Source: Streptomyces sp. NBC_00190
Lineage (GTDB): Bacteria; Actinomycetota; Actinomycetes; Streptomycetales; Streptomycetaceae
NCBI RefSeq assembly: GCF_036203305.1
Contig: NZ_CP108131.1
Span: 7,688,001 to 7,752,000 of the forward strand
Direction of reading: 5' to 3'
Length of the DNA: 64,000 bases
Shown here one piece after another: positions 8,217 to 17,634 of this stretch (the stretch's first letter is position 1; each line of letters begins with the position of its first letter). The notes beneath the pieces were generated by a model. It was given only the letters and a program-made list of their open reading frames with translations. It did no database searches and was not told where the DNA came from. The translations under genes were made by a program, and so were the position numbers.

Positions 8217-8340
8217 GGTGGCCTTTTTCCATCCGATGCCGGCCGGTCACAGAGCCGACCTCGTGACTTTTGCCCGCCGTAGTCCTCACAGAGCGTACGG
8301 GTTCTTGCATGCCCGGAGTGACGGTGTCTAGCGTCGGGCC

Positions 8341-8634
8341 ATGACCACCGAGCCGCAGCGCTTCGAAATCCTGTTGGTGCCCGAGCACGTCAAGAACCGG
8401 GCCGGTGCGCCCGCGCCCCAGGTGGACCATCCCCTGAGATCGGCCGTGGTCGAGGCGACCGGCGCCACGGGTGCTTCCGGGTACCCCCGCTACACCGGGG
8501 AGGGGATGGAGGCCGACATCGACCCCGTGTCGCGTACGGTCGAGGCCCTGCTCGTCGACGGCTACGAGCTGGACCCCGGCATGACGGCCCTGATCGCCCC
8601 CGAACCCCAGAAGGGAACACGCCGGAAGCACTAG
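8341..8634 (+). CDS. hypothetical protein, 97 aa
   Basis: ATG at 8341 opens a frame with normal Streptomyces codon bias. The protein starts MTTEPQRFEILLVPEHVKN and has a middle segment with ASGYPRYTGEGMEADIDP and a basic end (KGTRRKH). It has no signal peptide, membrane helix or cysteine. I do not recognise the family. It stands alone between the broken receiver gene and the protease terminator. Confidence 0.6.
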   Translation: MTTEPQRFEILLVPEHVKNRAGAPAPQVDHPLRSAVVEATGATGASGYPRYTGEGMEADIDPVSRTVEALLVDGYELDPGMTALIAPEPQKGTRRKH

Positions 8635-8640
8635 GTCACA

Positions 8641-8674
8641 CCGCCCGTCCGTCCGTCCGCCCGCCCGTCCGCCG
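8641..8674. repeat. short GTCC/GCCC microsatellite-like stretch
   Basis: Imperfect tandem CGTC/CGCC units (CCGTCCGTCCGTCCGCCC) lie just behind the hypothetical gene. No function is evident. Confidence 0.5.
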
Positions 8675-8730
8675 ACGCGGATGCGGCGATGCCCGGGCTG
8701 TCGGCCCCCGGCTCCGGCCGTGCGACGTGC

Positions 8731-8769
8731 GTCCGGCCCGGCCCCCGCAGTGCGGGGACCGGGCCGGAC
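8731..8769 (-). terminator. hairpin terminator of the double protease gene
   Basis: An 11-bp outer stem (8731-8741 with 8759-8769) continues, after one mismatch, as a 6-bp inner stem around loop AGT. It lies 20 bp beyond the protease stop at 8790. Confidence 0.8.
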
Positions 8770-8789
8770 TTCAGGCTGTCAGGCGGGCG

Positions 8790-11700
8790 TCAGCTCACCT
8801 GGACGGTGACGTCGTCCACGACGAAGGAGGTCTGCAGTGACTGGTCCTCCACGCCGTTGAACTTCAGGGTGACGGTCTGGCCGGCGAACGCCGAGAGGTC
8901 GTACGACTTCTGCGCGTAGCCGGAGTTCGCGTCCAGGTTGGAGAGGGTCGCCAGGGTCTGGCCGCCCACCGAGACGGTGAACCGGTCGTAGGCGACGCTC
9001 TCGTTCTCGTCCGTGTCGATGTGGAGGAAGAACGCGAGCTGGTACGAGGTGCAGCCCGACGGGATCGTCAGCGACTGCGAGGCGCTGTCCGTGTGGGTGA
9101 ACCCGTACCCGGTCAGCCACGCCATGTAGCTGCCGCCGTGCGGGGCCTGCCCGGACTGGTTGGTGATCACGCCCGCGGTCGCCGTCCACGGGCTGGCGCC
9201 GCTCTCGAAGCCGCCGTTGGCCACGAGCTGGCGCGGGGTGCACGTGCCGCCGCCTCCGCTGACGGTCAGCGTGTACGTGGTGCTGTGGCTGACGGTGCCG
9301 GTGCCGGTGACCGTCAGGGTGTAGGTGCCGGGCACGGTGCTCGCGCCGACCTGGACGGACAGCGTCGAGGAGCTGCCGGACTGTACGGACGTCGGGCTGA
9401 GGGTGGCGCTCACCCCGGCCGGCGCGCCGGACACGGACAGGGCCACCGTCTGCGCGGCGCCGCTCACGGTCTGGGTGTTCACCGTGGCGGAGGTGGAGCC
9501 GCCGGGAGCAGCGGTGCCCGCTGACGGGCTGGTGCCGAGGGAGAAGTCCTGCGCGGGCGTCTCCCCGCCGACGGCCTGCTTCCAGACGGCGTACGCGACG
9601 CCGTCGGCGCTGCGGTCCAGGACCGTGGCGTTGATGTTGTTCGCGGTGTCGCAGGCGCTGTGGTAGCAGGAGTCGTAGGCGGCGTTCGCGGTGCCGCCCC
9701 ACTTGGTCGCCTGCGCCGAGGTCTTGCGGGCGCTGGCCCCCGCCGCGTAGCCGGAGGTGGGGATGCCGGCCTGCTGGAAGGAGTAGTCGTCGCTGCGGCC
9801 CTGGCCCTCGGTGTTCTCCTCGGGTGCCAGGTTCAGCGAGGTCCAGTACGCCTTGAGCGGGGTGGCGGTGGCCGAGTTGACGTTGTTGATGAAGTAGCCG
9901 CCGTTGGGGGAGCCGACCATGTCGAAGTTGTAGTAGCCCTTGATGGCCGCGCGCTGGGCGCTGCTCAGCTGGCCCACGTAGAACTCGGAGCCGTTGAGGC
10001 CCTGTTCCTCATCGGTCCACCAGGCGAAGCGGACGTGCTTCGTCATGGTGGGGTTCTTCTGGGCGAGGACGAGCGCGTTCTCCAGCAGGGTCGCGGAGCC
10101 CGAGCCGTTGTCGTTGATGCCGGGACCGGCCGACACGCCGTCGAGGTGGGCGCCGAACATGACCGTCTGGTCGGCGGGGCCGCCCGGCCAGTCGGCGATC
10201 AGGTTGTTCGACGGGTAGGTGCAGGAGGTGCAGTTCTGCTCGGTCACCGTGTAACCGGCGGCCTGCAGCTTGCCCTTCACGTACGCCAGCGACTGGGTGT
10301 AACCGGGGCTGCCCGCCCGGCGGTTGCCGCCGTTCTGGGTCGCGATCGTGTTGAACTGGGTCAGGTGCGCTTGCACGTTGGCGACGCTGATGTCCGGCGG
10401 GTCGTTGGGAGGCTGGGTCCCGCCGACGTTGAGCGAGTAGTCGACGGTGTGGGAGAGGGTGCTCCCCTGCCCCTTGACGACGACGGTGGACGCGCCGGGC
10501 GCCGCGTTGGCGGTGGCGGTCAGGGTCAGCACCGAGGACTGGCCGGACTGCACGGTGGCCGGGTTGAAGGAGGCGCTCACCCCGGTCGGCAGGCCGGAGG
10601 CGGTCAGCGTCACCGACTGCGCGGTGCCGGTCGTGACGGTGGTGCCGACGGTGGTGGTGACCGTAGCGCCCTGCTGGACGGTGCCCGACGACGGGTTCAG
10701 CGCCATCGAGAAGTCGTTGTTCTGGCCGCTCGGCGTACAGGTCGGGTCGGCGGACTGGGCCGGGACGGTGATGGCGTCCCAGGCGGCCTTGGTCTTGTTG
10801 AACAAGTCACAGGTGGTGTCGAGCGACTTGGCCGAACTGAGCGTCGCCGTCCGGTACTTCTTGTACGACATGCTGCTGGTCTTGAGCAGCATCCCGCCGT
10901 AGAAGATCTTGCCGGCGTTCTGCACGCCCACGCCGGTGACCGCGGCCTGGTTGCAGGTGGGGCTGTTCGGCTTGCCGGCGCCCGGGCTGCTGCCCTCGGC
11001 CAGCAGGTAGAACCAGTGGTTCAGCGGACCCGCGGCCTTGTGCACCTCGGTGCCGGGTATCGCGGAGCTGTAGCAGGCCGGGTCGTTGTTGACGGCCGGC
11101 GGGTTGTACATGTTCCGGATCGGACCGTTGCCCTGGAGATTGATCATCTCGCCGACGGTGTAGTCCGGAGTGTCGTACGGGGCCGGCTCGTTGGCGTAGG
11201 CCTCGGTCAGCGCGCCGAAGATGTCGCCGGTGGCCTCACCGAGCCCGGCCTCCTGGCCGCTGGTGCCGCCGGGCGTGTTGGAGTCGATGGCGTGCCCGTA
11301 CTCGTGGCCCACCACGTCTATTCCGGCGATCCACTCGTTGGCGCTGTTGTGCCCGATGGTGACCGAGCTGCCGTCCCAGTAGGCGTTGAGGTCGCCCAGG
11401 CCGACCTTGCCCGGGAAGCTGCGCCCGTTGCCGCTGACGCCGTTGCGGCCCAGCCACTGGCCCAGCATGTCCCACTGTTTCTGCGCGGCGAACATGAGGT
11501 CCACGCAGCCGGTCTCTTTGCTGGTCGGGTTGCCGGTGCCCCAGGAGTCGGACGACTTCGTGAAGACCGTGCCGGTGCTGTAGTCCGCGCAGCTCAGGCC
11601 GGTTCGGTTCGGGTCGCGCAGCGTGTAGGTGGAACCCGAGTTGGTGGTGTCGACGGTGAGCGGGTTCGGCCCGTTCCACTTGCTGCTGCCGGAACCGGCG

Positions 11701-12302
11701 ACCACGTCGTCGTAGCTGTCGACGAAGGCGCCGCTGCGGGCGTCCACGAACACGTGCAGTTTGCTGGGCGCCGTCCGAGTCCGCCCGGTCAGGACGGTCT
11801 CCCAGGCGAGCAACGGCTTGTCGTCCTTCAGCCGGACGGCGAGCCGGCTGCTCTCGACCTTGTCGACCGAGGCCAGTTTCGCCCGCGACGTGGCCTCGGC
11901 GTCCTTCGCGGTGACGGAAGGCCGGGTCGCCACGTCGATGCGTACCGAGGAGGCCGACTGGAGGGCGCGTACCTTGCCCGCGCCGTCCGCGAGTACGACC
12001 GCGTCGCCGCCGACGACCGGAAGGCCGCGGTAGCTGCGCTCGTACGCGACGGAAAAGAGGTCCTTCACCCAGGGGGTGACCAGGCGTCGTTCGTACCGCT
12101 CCTGCGAGGAGTTGACCAGGGAGTCGAGACCGCTGTCGACGGCCTGGTCCGCGGCCGCGACCGCGCGTGCGGCCGGTGTGTCCTGCTGGGACGGTGCGGG
12201 CTGCGCGTGCTGCGCTGCCGATGCCGTCCCGGCCAGGGTTCCGGCGAGGCTTGCGGTCAGCGCCATCGCTGCCACGGCCGCCGTCCATCTGGTGGGCTGC
12301 AA
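8790..12302 (-). CDS. secreted double metalloprotease: M4 thermolysin-like plus M28 aminopeptidase, 1170 aa
   Basis: One uninterrupted frame carries two zinc peptidases. Residues 1-30 are a signal peptide; 45-200 resemble the FTP/PepSY propeptide of M4 enzymes. The M4 domain (about 205-520) has HEYGH at 333-337, the third ligand E356 in GLGEATGD, and catalytic H429 in LNHWFYLL. A beta-rich linker (530-627) leads to an M28 domain (640-910) with H719/D721, bridging D731, E765-E766 in TDEEQ, D794 and H881. A second beta-linker and a jelly-roll-like C-terminus (1021-1170, NGGFESG ... VDDVTV) follow. The start is TTG at 12302 behind GGAG. Likely role: extracellular protein digestion by endo- then exo-cleavage. 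The divergent LysR gene may control it. Confidence 0.9.
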   Translation of the reverse strand: MQPTRWTAAVAAMALTASLAGTLAGTASAAQHAQPAPSQQDTPAARAVAAADQAVDSGLDSLVNSSQERYERRLVTPWVKDLFSVAYERSYRGLPVVGGDAVVLADGAGKVRALQSASSVRIDVATRPSVTAKDAEATSRAKLASVDKVESSRLAVRLKDDKPLLAWETVLTGRTRTAPSKLHVFVDARSGAFVDSYDDVVAGSGSSKWNGPNPLTVDTTNSGSTYTLRDPNRTGLSCADYSTGTVFTKSSDSWGTGNPTSKETGCVDLMFAAQKQWDMLGQWLGRNGVSGNGRSFPGKVGLGDLNAYWDGSSVTIGHNSANEWIAGIDVVGHEYGHAIDSNTPGGTSGQEAGLGEATGDIFGALTEAYANEPAPYDTPDYTVGEMINLQGNGPIRNMYNPPAVNNDPACYSSAIPGTEVHKAAGPLNHWFYLLAEGSSPGAGKPNSPTCNQAAVTGVGVQNAGKIFYGGMLLKTSSMSYKKYRTATLSSAKSLDTTCDLFNKTKAAWDAITVPAQSADPTCTPSGQNNDFSMALNPSSGTVQQGATVTTTVGTTVTTGTAQSVTLTASGLPTGVSASFNPATVQSGQSSVLTLTATANAAPGASTVVVKGQGSTLSHTVDYSLNVGGTQPPNDPPDISVANVQAHLTQFNTIATQNGGNRRAGSPGYTQSLAYVKGKLQAAGYTVTEQNCTSCTYPSNNLIADWPGGPADQTVMFGAHLDGVSAGPGINDNGSGSATLLENALVLAQKNPTMTKHVRFAWWTDEEQGLNGSEFYVGQLSSAQRAAIKGYYNFDMVGSPNGGYFINNVNSATATPLKAYWTSLNLAPEENTEGQGRSDDYSFQQAGIPTSGYAAGASARKTSAQATKWGGTANAAYDSCYHSACDTANNINATVLDRSADGVAYAVWKQAVGGETPAQDFSLGTSPSAGTAAPGGSTSATVNTQTVSGAAQTVALSVSGAPAGVSATLSPTSVQSGSSSTLSVQVGASTVPGTYTLTVTGTGTVSHSTTYTLTVSGGGGTCTPRQLVANGGFESGASPWTATAGVITNQSGQAPHGGSYMAWLTGYGFTHTDSASQSLTIPSGCTSYQLAFFLHIDTDENESVAYDRFTVSVGGQTLATLSNLDANSGYAQKSYDLSAFAGQTVTLKFNGVEDQSLQTSFVVDDVTVQVS

Positions 12303-12373
12303 CGTCCACTCCGATCGTGGGGGTGGGTGGGGAGTGCGTGCACGTTCGCGGCCGAGTATGAGCGTGTATATGA

Positions 12374-12391
12374 CGGGATTGGGACATCCCG
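12374..12391. promoter_or_regulatory. inverted repeat between protease and LysR gene
   Basis: CGGGAT-N6-ATCCCG is a perfect 6-bp dyad in the 145-bp gap between the divergent genes. It is a candidate operator for the LysR regulator at 12448, though it is not a strict T-N11-A site. Confidence 0.4.
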
Positions 12392-12447
12392 GCGGGCATA
12401 AGGTCCGCGTTATGGTGCGTTGGCGGCGCGCTGCGTACGCTGCCCGG

Positions 12448-13407
12448 ATGCAGCTGGAGTTGAGGCATCTGCAAGCTGTCTGCCGGATCGCCGAGGCGGG
12501 CAGTCTGGGGGGAGCGGCGCGGCGCCTCGGGGTGTCCCAGCCCGCGCTCTCGGCCCAGCTGCGCCGCATCGAGCGGGTCACGGGCGGCGAGCTGTTCGTG
12601 AGGGGGCGCAGCGGGGTGGAGCCCACGGCGCTGGGCCAGTTCGTACTGGCCAAGGCGCGCCGGGTGCTCAGCGAGATGGACGCGCTGGGTGCGGAGGCGC
12701 GGGCCATCGACACCGGGACCCCGCTGCGGCTGGGGTGCATCCTGCTCGTGCTGATCGACGGTCTGCTGGCGCAGACCGACCTGCTCCTGTCCGGCCAGGA
12801 GATCACGGTCGACCTGGAGGACTCGGTGACCGCGCTGACCCGGATGCTCGGCGCCGGCCGCTACGACGCCATCGTGTACGGCGAGGTCAACGACCACGAG
12901 GTGCCGCTCCCCGAGGGGGCCCTGGCGAGGACGCTCATCGCGAAGGAGCCGTTCTGCATCCGGCTGTCGGAGAAGCACCACCTCGCGGGCGCGGACCGCA
13001 TCGAGCTCGCCGACCTCGCCGGCGAGTCGTGGATGACGCTGGTGGAGGACGACGACGGCGGCCCCGAAGCCCTGGTCGCCGCCTGTGCGAAGGCAGGGTT
13101 CAGCCCGTCACTGCGCTACCGGATCACCGACCGCAAGATGCACTACGACCTGATCGCCGCGGGCCGCGCGATCTCCCTCAGCCAGCCCACGGCCCCGGCG
13201 GCAGAGGGCACGGTGATGCGCCCGCTCGTCGGGGCCCCGGTCACCGGCCGGATCCGGCTCGCCTGGAGCCGCTGCGCGGTCTCGGCCGGCCAGGCGGAGC
13301 TGCTCTACCGCGCCGCGGCCCGCGCGTATGTGGCCAATGTCGGCAACAACGCGTTCCACAAGGAGTGGTGGGACGCCCACCCGGAGGTGCATCCGGCGGT
13401 GGAGTGA
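12448..13407 (+). CDS. LysR-family transcriptional regulator, 319 aa
   Basis: The N-terminus [20 protein letters not shown] followed by [17 protein letters not shown] is a LysR winged helix-turn-helix; the remainder is a periplasmic-binding-like effector domain. The start at 12448 gives the standard N-terminus. The C-terminus extends with [20 protein letters not shown], typical of a Streptomyces subgroup. It is divergent from the M4-M28 protease gene, so by the usual LysR logic that gene is its likeliest target. The effector is unknown. Confidence 0.88.
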   Translation: MQLELRHLQAVCRIAEAGSLGGAARRLGVSQPALSAQLRRIERVTGGELFVRGRSGVEPTALGQFVLAKARRVLSEMDALGAEARAIDTGTPLRLGCILLVLIDGLLAQTDLLLSGQEITVDLEDSVTALTRMLGAGRYDAIVYGEVNDHEVPLPEGALARTLIAKEPFCIRLSEKHHLAGADRIELADLAGESWMTLVEDDDGGPEALVAACAKAGFSPSLRYRITDRKMHYDLIAAGRAISLSQPTAPAAEGTVMRPLVGAPVTGRIRLAWSRCAVSAGQAELLYRAAARAYVANVGNNAFHKEWWDAHPEVHPAVE

Positions 13408-13424
13408 GCGTACGGGCGTTGCGA

Positions 13425-14255
13425 TCAGCCCTGGCGATGGGCGGTGAGCAGCAGGTACTCCCACTCCATGGCGCCGTCCCGCAGGTGCTCGCCGGCGAGG
13501 GCGTCGAGATCGGCGTCCAGGGCGGCAACGCGCTCGGGGTCGTGGCCCAGGCTGCGGTAGACGGCGACGGTCGGCCCGTAGCAGGCCTTGAAGAACTCGC
13601 GGAAGTCGGCGGGCCGCGCGAACCGGTCCACGTGGACGGTCTCCCGGCGGGCGTCGACGTCGGTGACGCGATCGCCGAGGAGCTCGTGGACGTGCTCCTC
13701 GTCCCCCCACAGCGGTGGCGGCTGCGCCCCGGGCGGCGGCGGGGGCGCGTAGGGCTTCATCGCGGCGAACATCCGGCCCACGAATCCCTGCGGAGTCCAG
13801 TTGACCAGCCCGACCGTGCCGCCGGAGCGGCAGACGCGCAGCATTTCGTCCGCGGCCGTCTGGTGGTGCGGGGCGAACATGACGCCGACGCACGACATCA
13901 CGACGTCGAACTCGCCGTCCGCGAAGGGCAGCGCCTCCGCGTCCGCCTCCCGCCACTCCAGCCGGGCGCCCCGCACGGCGGCCAGGTGCCGCCCGATCTC
14001 CAGCAGCTCGGGAGTGAGGTCGGACGCCACCACGTCGGCCCCGGCCAGGGCGGCCGGAATGGCCGCGTTGCCGGAGCCCGCCCCGACGTCGAGGACGCTG
14101 TCGCCCGGCCGTACACCGCACTCGCGGACCAGCAGGGCGCCCAGCTCCGGGATGACGTGGGAGGCGACCGACGGGTAGTCGCCCATCGCCCACATCGTGC
14201 GGTGCTTGGCCTTCAGGGCGCGGTCGGCCTGGACCGCATCGCTCGGCTCGGTCAT
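13425..14255 (-). CDS. class I SAM-dependent methyltransferase, 276 aa
   Basis: Motif I SVLDVGAGSGNAAIPAALAG, the acidic VVASDLTPELL, motif II-like FDVVMSCVGVMFAPHH and MLRVCRSGGTVGLVNW mark a UbiE-like methyltransferase. ATG at 14255 has GGAGGG 8 nt upstream. The gene is divergent from the ATP-grasp operon across 180 bp that include the Zur-box-like site, so it could be part of the same system and modify its product, but its own regulation is not shown. The proline run APPPPPGAQPPP in the middle is probably a loop. Confidence 0.85.
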   Translation of the reverse strand: MTEPSDAVQADRALKAKHRTMWAMGDYPSVASHVIPELGALLVRECGVRPGDSVLDVGAGSGNAAIPAALAGADVVASDLTPELLEIGRHLAAVRGARLEWREADAEALPFADGEFDVVMSCVGVMFAPHHQTAADEMLRVCRSGGTVGLVNWTPQGFVGRMFAAMKPYAPPPPPGAQPPPLWGDEEHVHELLGDRVTDVDARRETVHVDRFARPADFREFFKACYGPTVAVYRSLGHDPERVAALDADLDALAGEHLRDGAMEWEYLLLTAHRQG

Positions 14256-14360
14256 GACAGCCGCCCTCCAGGGGCCTGAGCAGCCCCTTTCTCCGAGCAT
14301 AAGGAGCTTTCGCCGGCCCAGCCTGTCGGCCGGAGCCGGGGAAGACCGCCATGTTGGAAA

Positions 14361-14375
14361 TGAAAACGATTCCCG
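14361..14375 (+). promoter_or_regulatory. Zur-box-like site in the promoter of the ATP-grasp operon
   Basis: TGAAAACGATTCCCG matches 11 of 15 positions of the remembered actinobacterial Zur consensus TGAAAATGATTTTCA; the left half is nearly ideal and the right half is degenerate. It lies in a locally AT-rich island. A TTGGAA (14354-14359) and GATAAC (14375-14380) flank it at promoter-like spacing, 55-80 bp before the GTG at 14436. If real, zinc-loaded Zur would block transcription. Confidence 0.5.
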
Positions 14376-14435
14376 ATAACGTCTCTCCTGGTCCGGTCGC
14401 CCAAGAGTCGGCACGGCGGTCTGAGAGGAAGTCCC

Positions 14436-15716
14436 GTGGGTCATCTGCTGGTTGTCGAAAGCTGGGTGGGGTCGATGAGCGGGCTCCTGCCCCGGGCGAT
14501 CCGCGAAGGCGGGCACGAGTTCACCTTCCTCACCCGGGACCTGCACCACTACCTGCGCGCCGCCCCCGCCGACGGCCCGCACCCGCTGCTCGCGGCGCGC
14601 AACATCGTCACCGCCGACACCAACGACACCGACGCGCTGCTGCCGCTCGCCCGGCGGCTCCATGCACTGTTCGCCTTCGACGGCGTGGTCTCGTCCTGTG
14701 ACTACTACCTGCCCGCCGCGGCCCGCACCGCCGAGCGGCTGGGCCTGCCCGGCCCCGCCGCCGGAGCCGTCGAGAACGCCTGCCGCAAGGACCTGACCCG
14801 CCGGGTACTGGCCCGGGCCGGGATGGCAGGCCCGCGCTTCGCCGTCTGCGCCGACGCCGCCGAGGCCGTCGCCGCCGCCCGCGGGATCGGCTACCCGCTC
14901 GTCGTCAAACCGGCCGACCTGTGCGCCGGGATGCTCGTCCGCGAGGTGCGCGACGAGCGCGAGCTGGACCGGGCCTGCCGGGCGCTCGCCGAGTTCCCCG
15001 TCAACGCGCGGGGTCAGCGTCGCGCCCCGGTCCTGCTCCTCGAAGAGCTGCTCACCGGCCCCGAGGTCAGCGTCGAGACCGTCTCCCACGGCGGCACCAC
15101 GCACGTCATCGGCGTCACCGACAAGAGCATCGGTGGTGCGCCCGCCTTCATCGAGACCGGCCACATGTTCCCGGCCGACATCGCACCGGACGTCGCACGC
15201 GAGGCCGCCGAGGCCGCCGTTCTGGCCGTCGAGGCGCTCGGGCTGGACCAGGTCGTCTGCCACACCGAACTCAAACTGACCCCCACCGGGCCGCGCCTGA
15301 TCGAGGTGAACCCCCGCCCGGCCGGGAACCGCATCACCGAGCTGGTCCGCCACGTCGCGGGCGTCGACCTCGCGGCCGCCTGCGTGGACACCGCCCTCGG
15401 CCGCGAGCCCGACCTCACCGTCCGCCCCACGGGAGTGCGCAGTGCCGCCATCGCCTTCCTGCTGCCCGACGCCGCCGGCACCCTCACCGGCATCGACGGC
15501 GCGGACGAGGTGCGGGGCCGTCCCGGGGTCCTGGAACTCACCCTGGCCGGACCGGGCCGCACCGTGCGGGCCGCCGACAGCAACAACGCGTACCTCGGCC
15601 ACGTCATGACCGCCGACACCGAAGGCGCGGGCGCCCGCCGGGCGGCCGAGCTGCTGCTCGCCGACCTGCGCCCCTCCTACGCGTGCCACGACCTGACCGC
15701 GGCGGTGGACGCGTGA
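14436..15716 (+). CDS. ATP-grasp carboxylate-amine ligase, first gene of a four-gene operon, 426 aa
   Basis: ATP-grasp ligases join a carboxylate to an amine through an acyl-phosphate. A preATP-grasp region (MGHLLVVESWVGSMSGLLPR) is followed by the ATP-binding half (YPLVVKPADLCAGMLVREV), LLEELLTGPEVSVETVSHGG, and the Mg-binding HTELKLTPTGPRLIEVNPRP near residues 278-297. The arrangement is that of PurK/BacD/biotin-carboxylase-like amino-acid ligases used for dipeptides. GTG at 14436 follows GAGGAAG. Its TGA overlaps the next GTG by 4 nt, so translation is coupled. Substrates are unknown; the operon suggests an amino-acid-derived small molecule. Confidence 0.88.
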   Translation: MGHLLVVESWVGSMSGLLPRAIREGGHEFTFLTRDLHHYLRAAPADGPHPLLAARNIVTADTNDTDALLPLARRLHALFAFDGVVSSCDYYLPAAARTAERLGLPGPAAGAVENACRKDLTRRVLARAGMAGPRFAVCADAAEAVAAARGIGYPLVVKPADLCAGMLVREVRDERELDRACRALAEFPVNARGQRRAPVLLLEELLTGPEVSVETVSHGGTTHVIGVTDKSIGGAPAFIETGHMFPADIAPDVAREAAEAAVLAVEALGLDQVVCHTELKLTPTGPRLIEVNPRPAGNRITELVRHVAGVDLAAACVDTALGREPDLTVRPTGVRSAAIAFLLPDAAGTLTGIDGADEVRGRPGVLELTLAGPGRTVRAADSNNAYLGHVMTADTEGAGARRAAELLLADLRPSYACHDLTAAVDA

Positions 15717-16546
15717 GCGCCCCCACCCTCCACGAGCCGTCCGTACGGACCGTCGACGACCTCTTCGGATACGTCCTGGCCGGCGCCTACGGACCCGACC
15801 CCGCCGCCCAGCGCGTCGCGCTCGCCTTCACCACCGCCCAGGCCGTCCGGCACGAGGGCCGCTCCGGCGGCTACCGCAACGAGGTGCTCAGCCTGCGCCT
15901 CGCCGCGGCCGTCGGCTCCTGTGCCGTGGAACCGGGCGCCCTGCCCGCCGCCGCGCTCGACGACTGCGTGGGCGCCACCGTCGCCGACCTGCTCGGGCAT
16001 CCGCTGCTGCCCGTACGGATCGCCGCGCTGGACGCCTACCTCATGCACGTACGCCCGCACACCCCCGGCAGCGGCGCCCGCCCGTACGCGATCCCGGCCG
16101 GGAGCTCGCTGCACCGCTCCCGGGCGCGCGCCCGCGCCGTGGCCGGCCTCCTCCCGCAGGCCGGCATCGAGCGGGTCCTGGTCGTCGGCGTCGTCAACTC
16201 CCTGCTGGAACAGCTGCGCGAGCGCGGAATCCCGTACGCCCCGTGCGACCTCAAGGGCGGCGCCACCGAATGGGGCGAGCCCGTCCTGACCGGCACCCAC
16301 GCCGAGCTGGAGCGCTGCGACGCCGTCCTCGCCTCCGGCATGACCCTGGGCAACGGCACCTTCCAGCCCCTGCTCGACCACGCCGCCGCCACCGGCAAGC
16401 CCCTCGTCATGTTCGCCCAGACCGGCAGCGCCGTACTGCCGCGCTTCCTCGGCTCAGGGGTCCACGCCGTGTCCGCCGAACCGTACCCGTTCTTCTGGCT
16501 CGACGGCGGCCCCGGCACCATCCACCACTACGGAGGCGCCCGGTGA
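15713..16546 (+). CDS. DUF4213/DUF364 (putative heavy-metal chelation, Rossmann-like) protein, 277 aa
   Basis: The C-terminal half (about 140-277) resembles the DUF364 Rossmann-like domain: IERVLVVGVVNSLLEQLRERG, DAVLASGMTLGNGTFQPLLD and GKPLVMFAQTGSAVLPRFL. The N-terminal half (DLFGYVLAGAYGPDPAAQRV ... ATVADLLGHPLLPVRIAALD) resembles the DUF4213 enolase-N-like domain. Proteins of this type have been proposed to bind heavy metals, though no biochemical role is established to my knowledge. GTG at 15713 overlaps the previous stop (GTGA), and its own stop overlaps the next start in the same way. A metal-linked role fits the Zur-like site upstream. Confidence 0.75.
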   Translation: MSAPTLHEPSVRTVDDLFGYVLAGAYGPDPAAQRVALAFTTAQAVRHEGRSGGYRNEVLSLRLAAAVGSCAVEPGALPAAALDDCVGATVADLLGHPLLPVRIAALDAYLMHVRPHTPGSGARPYAIPAGSSLHRSRARARAVAGLLPQAGIERVLVVGVVNSLLEQLRERGIPYAPCDLKGGATEWGEPVLTGTHAELERCDAVLASGMTLGNGTFQPLLDHAAATGKPLVMFAQTGSAVLPRFLGSGVHAVSAEPYPFFWLDGGPGTIHHYGGAR

Positions 16547-17634
16547 CCATCGCCCCGCCCTTGCCCCGCCCGGCGGCGGCCACCGCCGCCAACCCCGACC
16601 TCCTGCCGCTGCTCGGCCGCACCCCGCTCGCCAGGATCCGCACCGACCTTCCGCACCGCCAGCCCGGCTTCTGGGCGAAGCTGGAGTGCCTCGGTGCCGG
16701 TGGGATGAAGGCCCGGGCCGCCGTCTCCATGCTGACCGGCGCCCGCGCGCGCGGCGAACTGCTCCCCGGCGCCCCCGTCGTGGAGTCCACCTCCGGCACC
16801 CTGGGCATCGGCCTCGCCTTCGCCGGCCAGGCCCTCGGCCACCCCGTGATCCTCGTCGGCGACAGCGAACTCGAACCGTCCATGCGGCAGTTGCTGCGCA
16901 CCTACGGAGCCCGGCTCGAACTCGTCGACCGACCGGCCGCCGAAGGCGGCTGGCAGGCCGCCCGGATCGCCCGGCTGCACGAGGTCCTGCGCCGCACGCC
17001 CCGGGCCTACTGGCCCGACCAGTACAACAACCCTGACAATGCGGCCGGTTACCTCTCGCTGGCCGCCGAACTGACCGCCCAGCTCGACCACCTGGACGTC
17101 CTGGTGTGCAGCGTCGGCACCGGCGGACACAGCGGCGGACTCGTCGGCCCGCTGCGCCGCCGCTGGCCCCGGCTGAAGGTCATCGGCGTCGACTCCGTCG
17201 GCTCGGCCATCTTCGGCCAGCCCGCCCGGCCCCGCCTCATGCGCGGTCTCGGCAGCAGCATCCACCCGGCCAACGTCGCCCACGAGGCCTTCGACGAAGT
17301 GCACTGGGTGGGGCCCGCCGAGGCCGTCGACGCCTGCCGCCGCCTCGCCCGCTCCGCCTTCGTCAGCGGCGGCTGGAGCACCGGGGCCGTCGCCCTCGTC
17401 TCCGCCTGGGCCGCCCGGGTCGAACCGGGCGCCGTCGTCGCGACCGTCTTCCCGGACGGCCCGCACCGCTACCTCGGTACCGTCTACGACGACGAGTTCT
17501 GCCGTGCCCACGGCCTGGACTCGGCCGTCCGCGCCGTCCGCCCCCTGGAGATCCCGCACCCCCGGGCCGTCGAGGCGGCGGGCTGGGCCCGCTGCACGTC
17601 CGTACCCGTCCCCACCCGCGGAGGTGCCGCGTGA
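16543..17634 (+). CDS. PLP-dependent cysteine-synthase-like enzyme, 363 aa
   Basis: This is a fold-type II PLP enzyme. The start LLPLLGRTPLARI and GFWAKLECLGAGGMKARA carry the Schiff-base lysine at K56; VVESTSGTLGIGLAFAGQ is the substrate loop, and VCSVGTGGHSGGLVGPL holds the phosphate-binding glycines. Family members replace the beta-group of O-acetyl- or O-phosphoserine with sulfide or an amine; SbnA-type homologues start 2,3-diaminopropionate synthesis. CysK normally has a GSVKDR-like motif, here GGMKAR, so this is not the housekeeping enzyme. The extended C-terminus (about 50 residues) is unusual. Start and stop overlap both neighbours by 4 nt. Confidence 0.85.
   Translation: MTIAPPLPRPAAATAANPDLLPLLGRTPLARIRTDLPHRQPGFWAKLECLGAGGMKARAAVSMLTGARARGELLPGAPVVESTSGTLGIGLAFAGQALGHPVILVGDSELEPSMRQLLRTYGARLELVDRPAAEGGWQAARIARLHEVLRRTPRAYWPDQYNNPDNAAGYLSLAAELTAQLDHLDVLVCSVGTGGHSGGLVGPLRRRWPRLKVIGVDSVGSAIFGQPARPRLMRGLGSSIHPANVAHEAFDEVHWVGPAEAVDACRRLARSAFVSGGWSTGAVALVSAWAARVEPGAVVATVFPDGPHRYLGTVYDDEFCRAHGLDSAVRAVRPLEIPHPRAVEAAGWARCTSVPVPTRGGAA

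Noticed and set aside
9660..12401. Plus-strand open frame of 913 codons opposite the double protease
   Set aside because: Low-complexity Gly/Val/Arg/Asp translation without motifs; it mirrors the protease on the other strand.
12303..12447. Longer N-terminus for the protease gene (open to 12806)
   Set aside because: It would run through the LysR gene start; the TTG at 12302 with GGAG gives a clean signal peptide.
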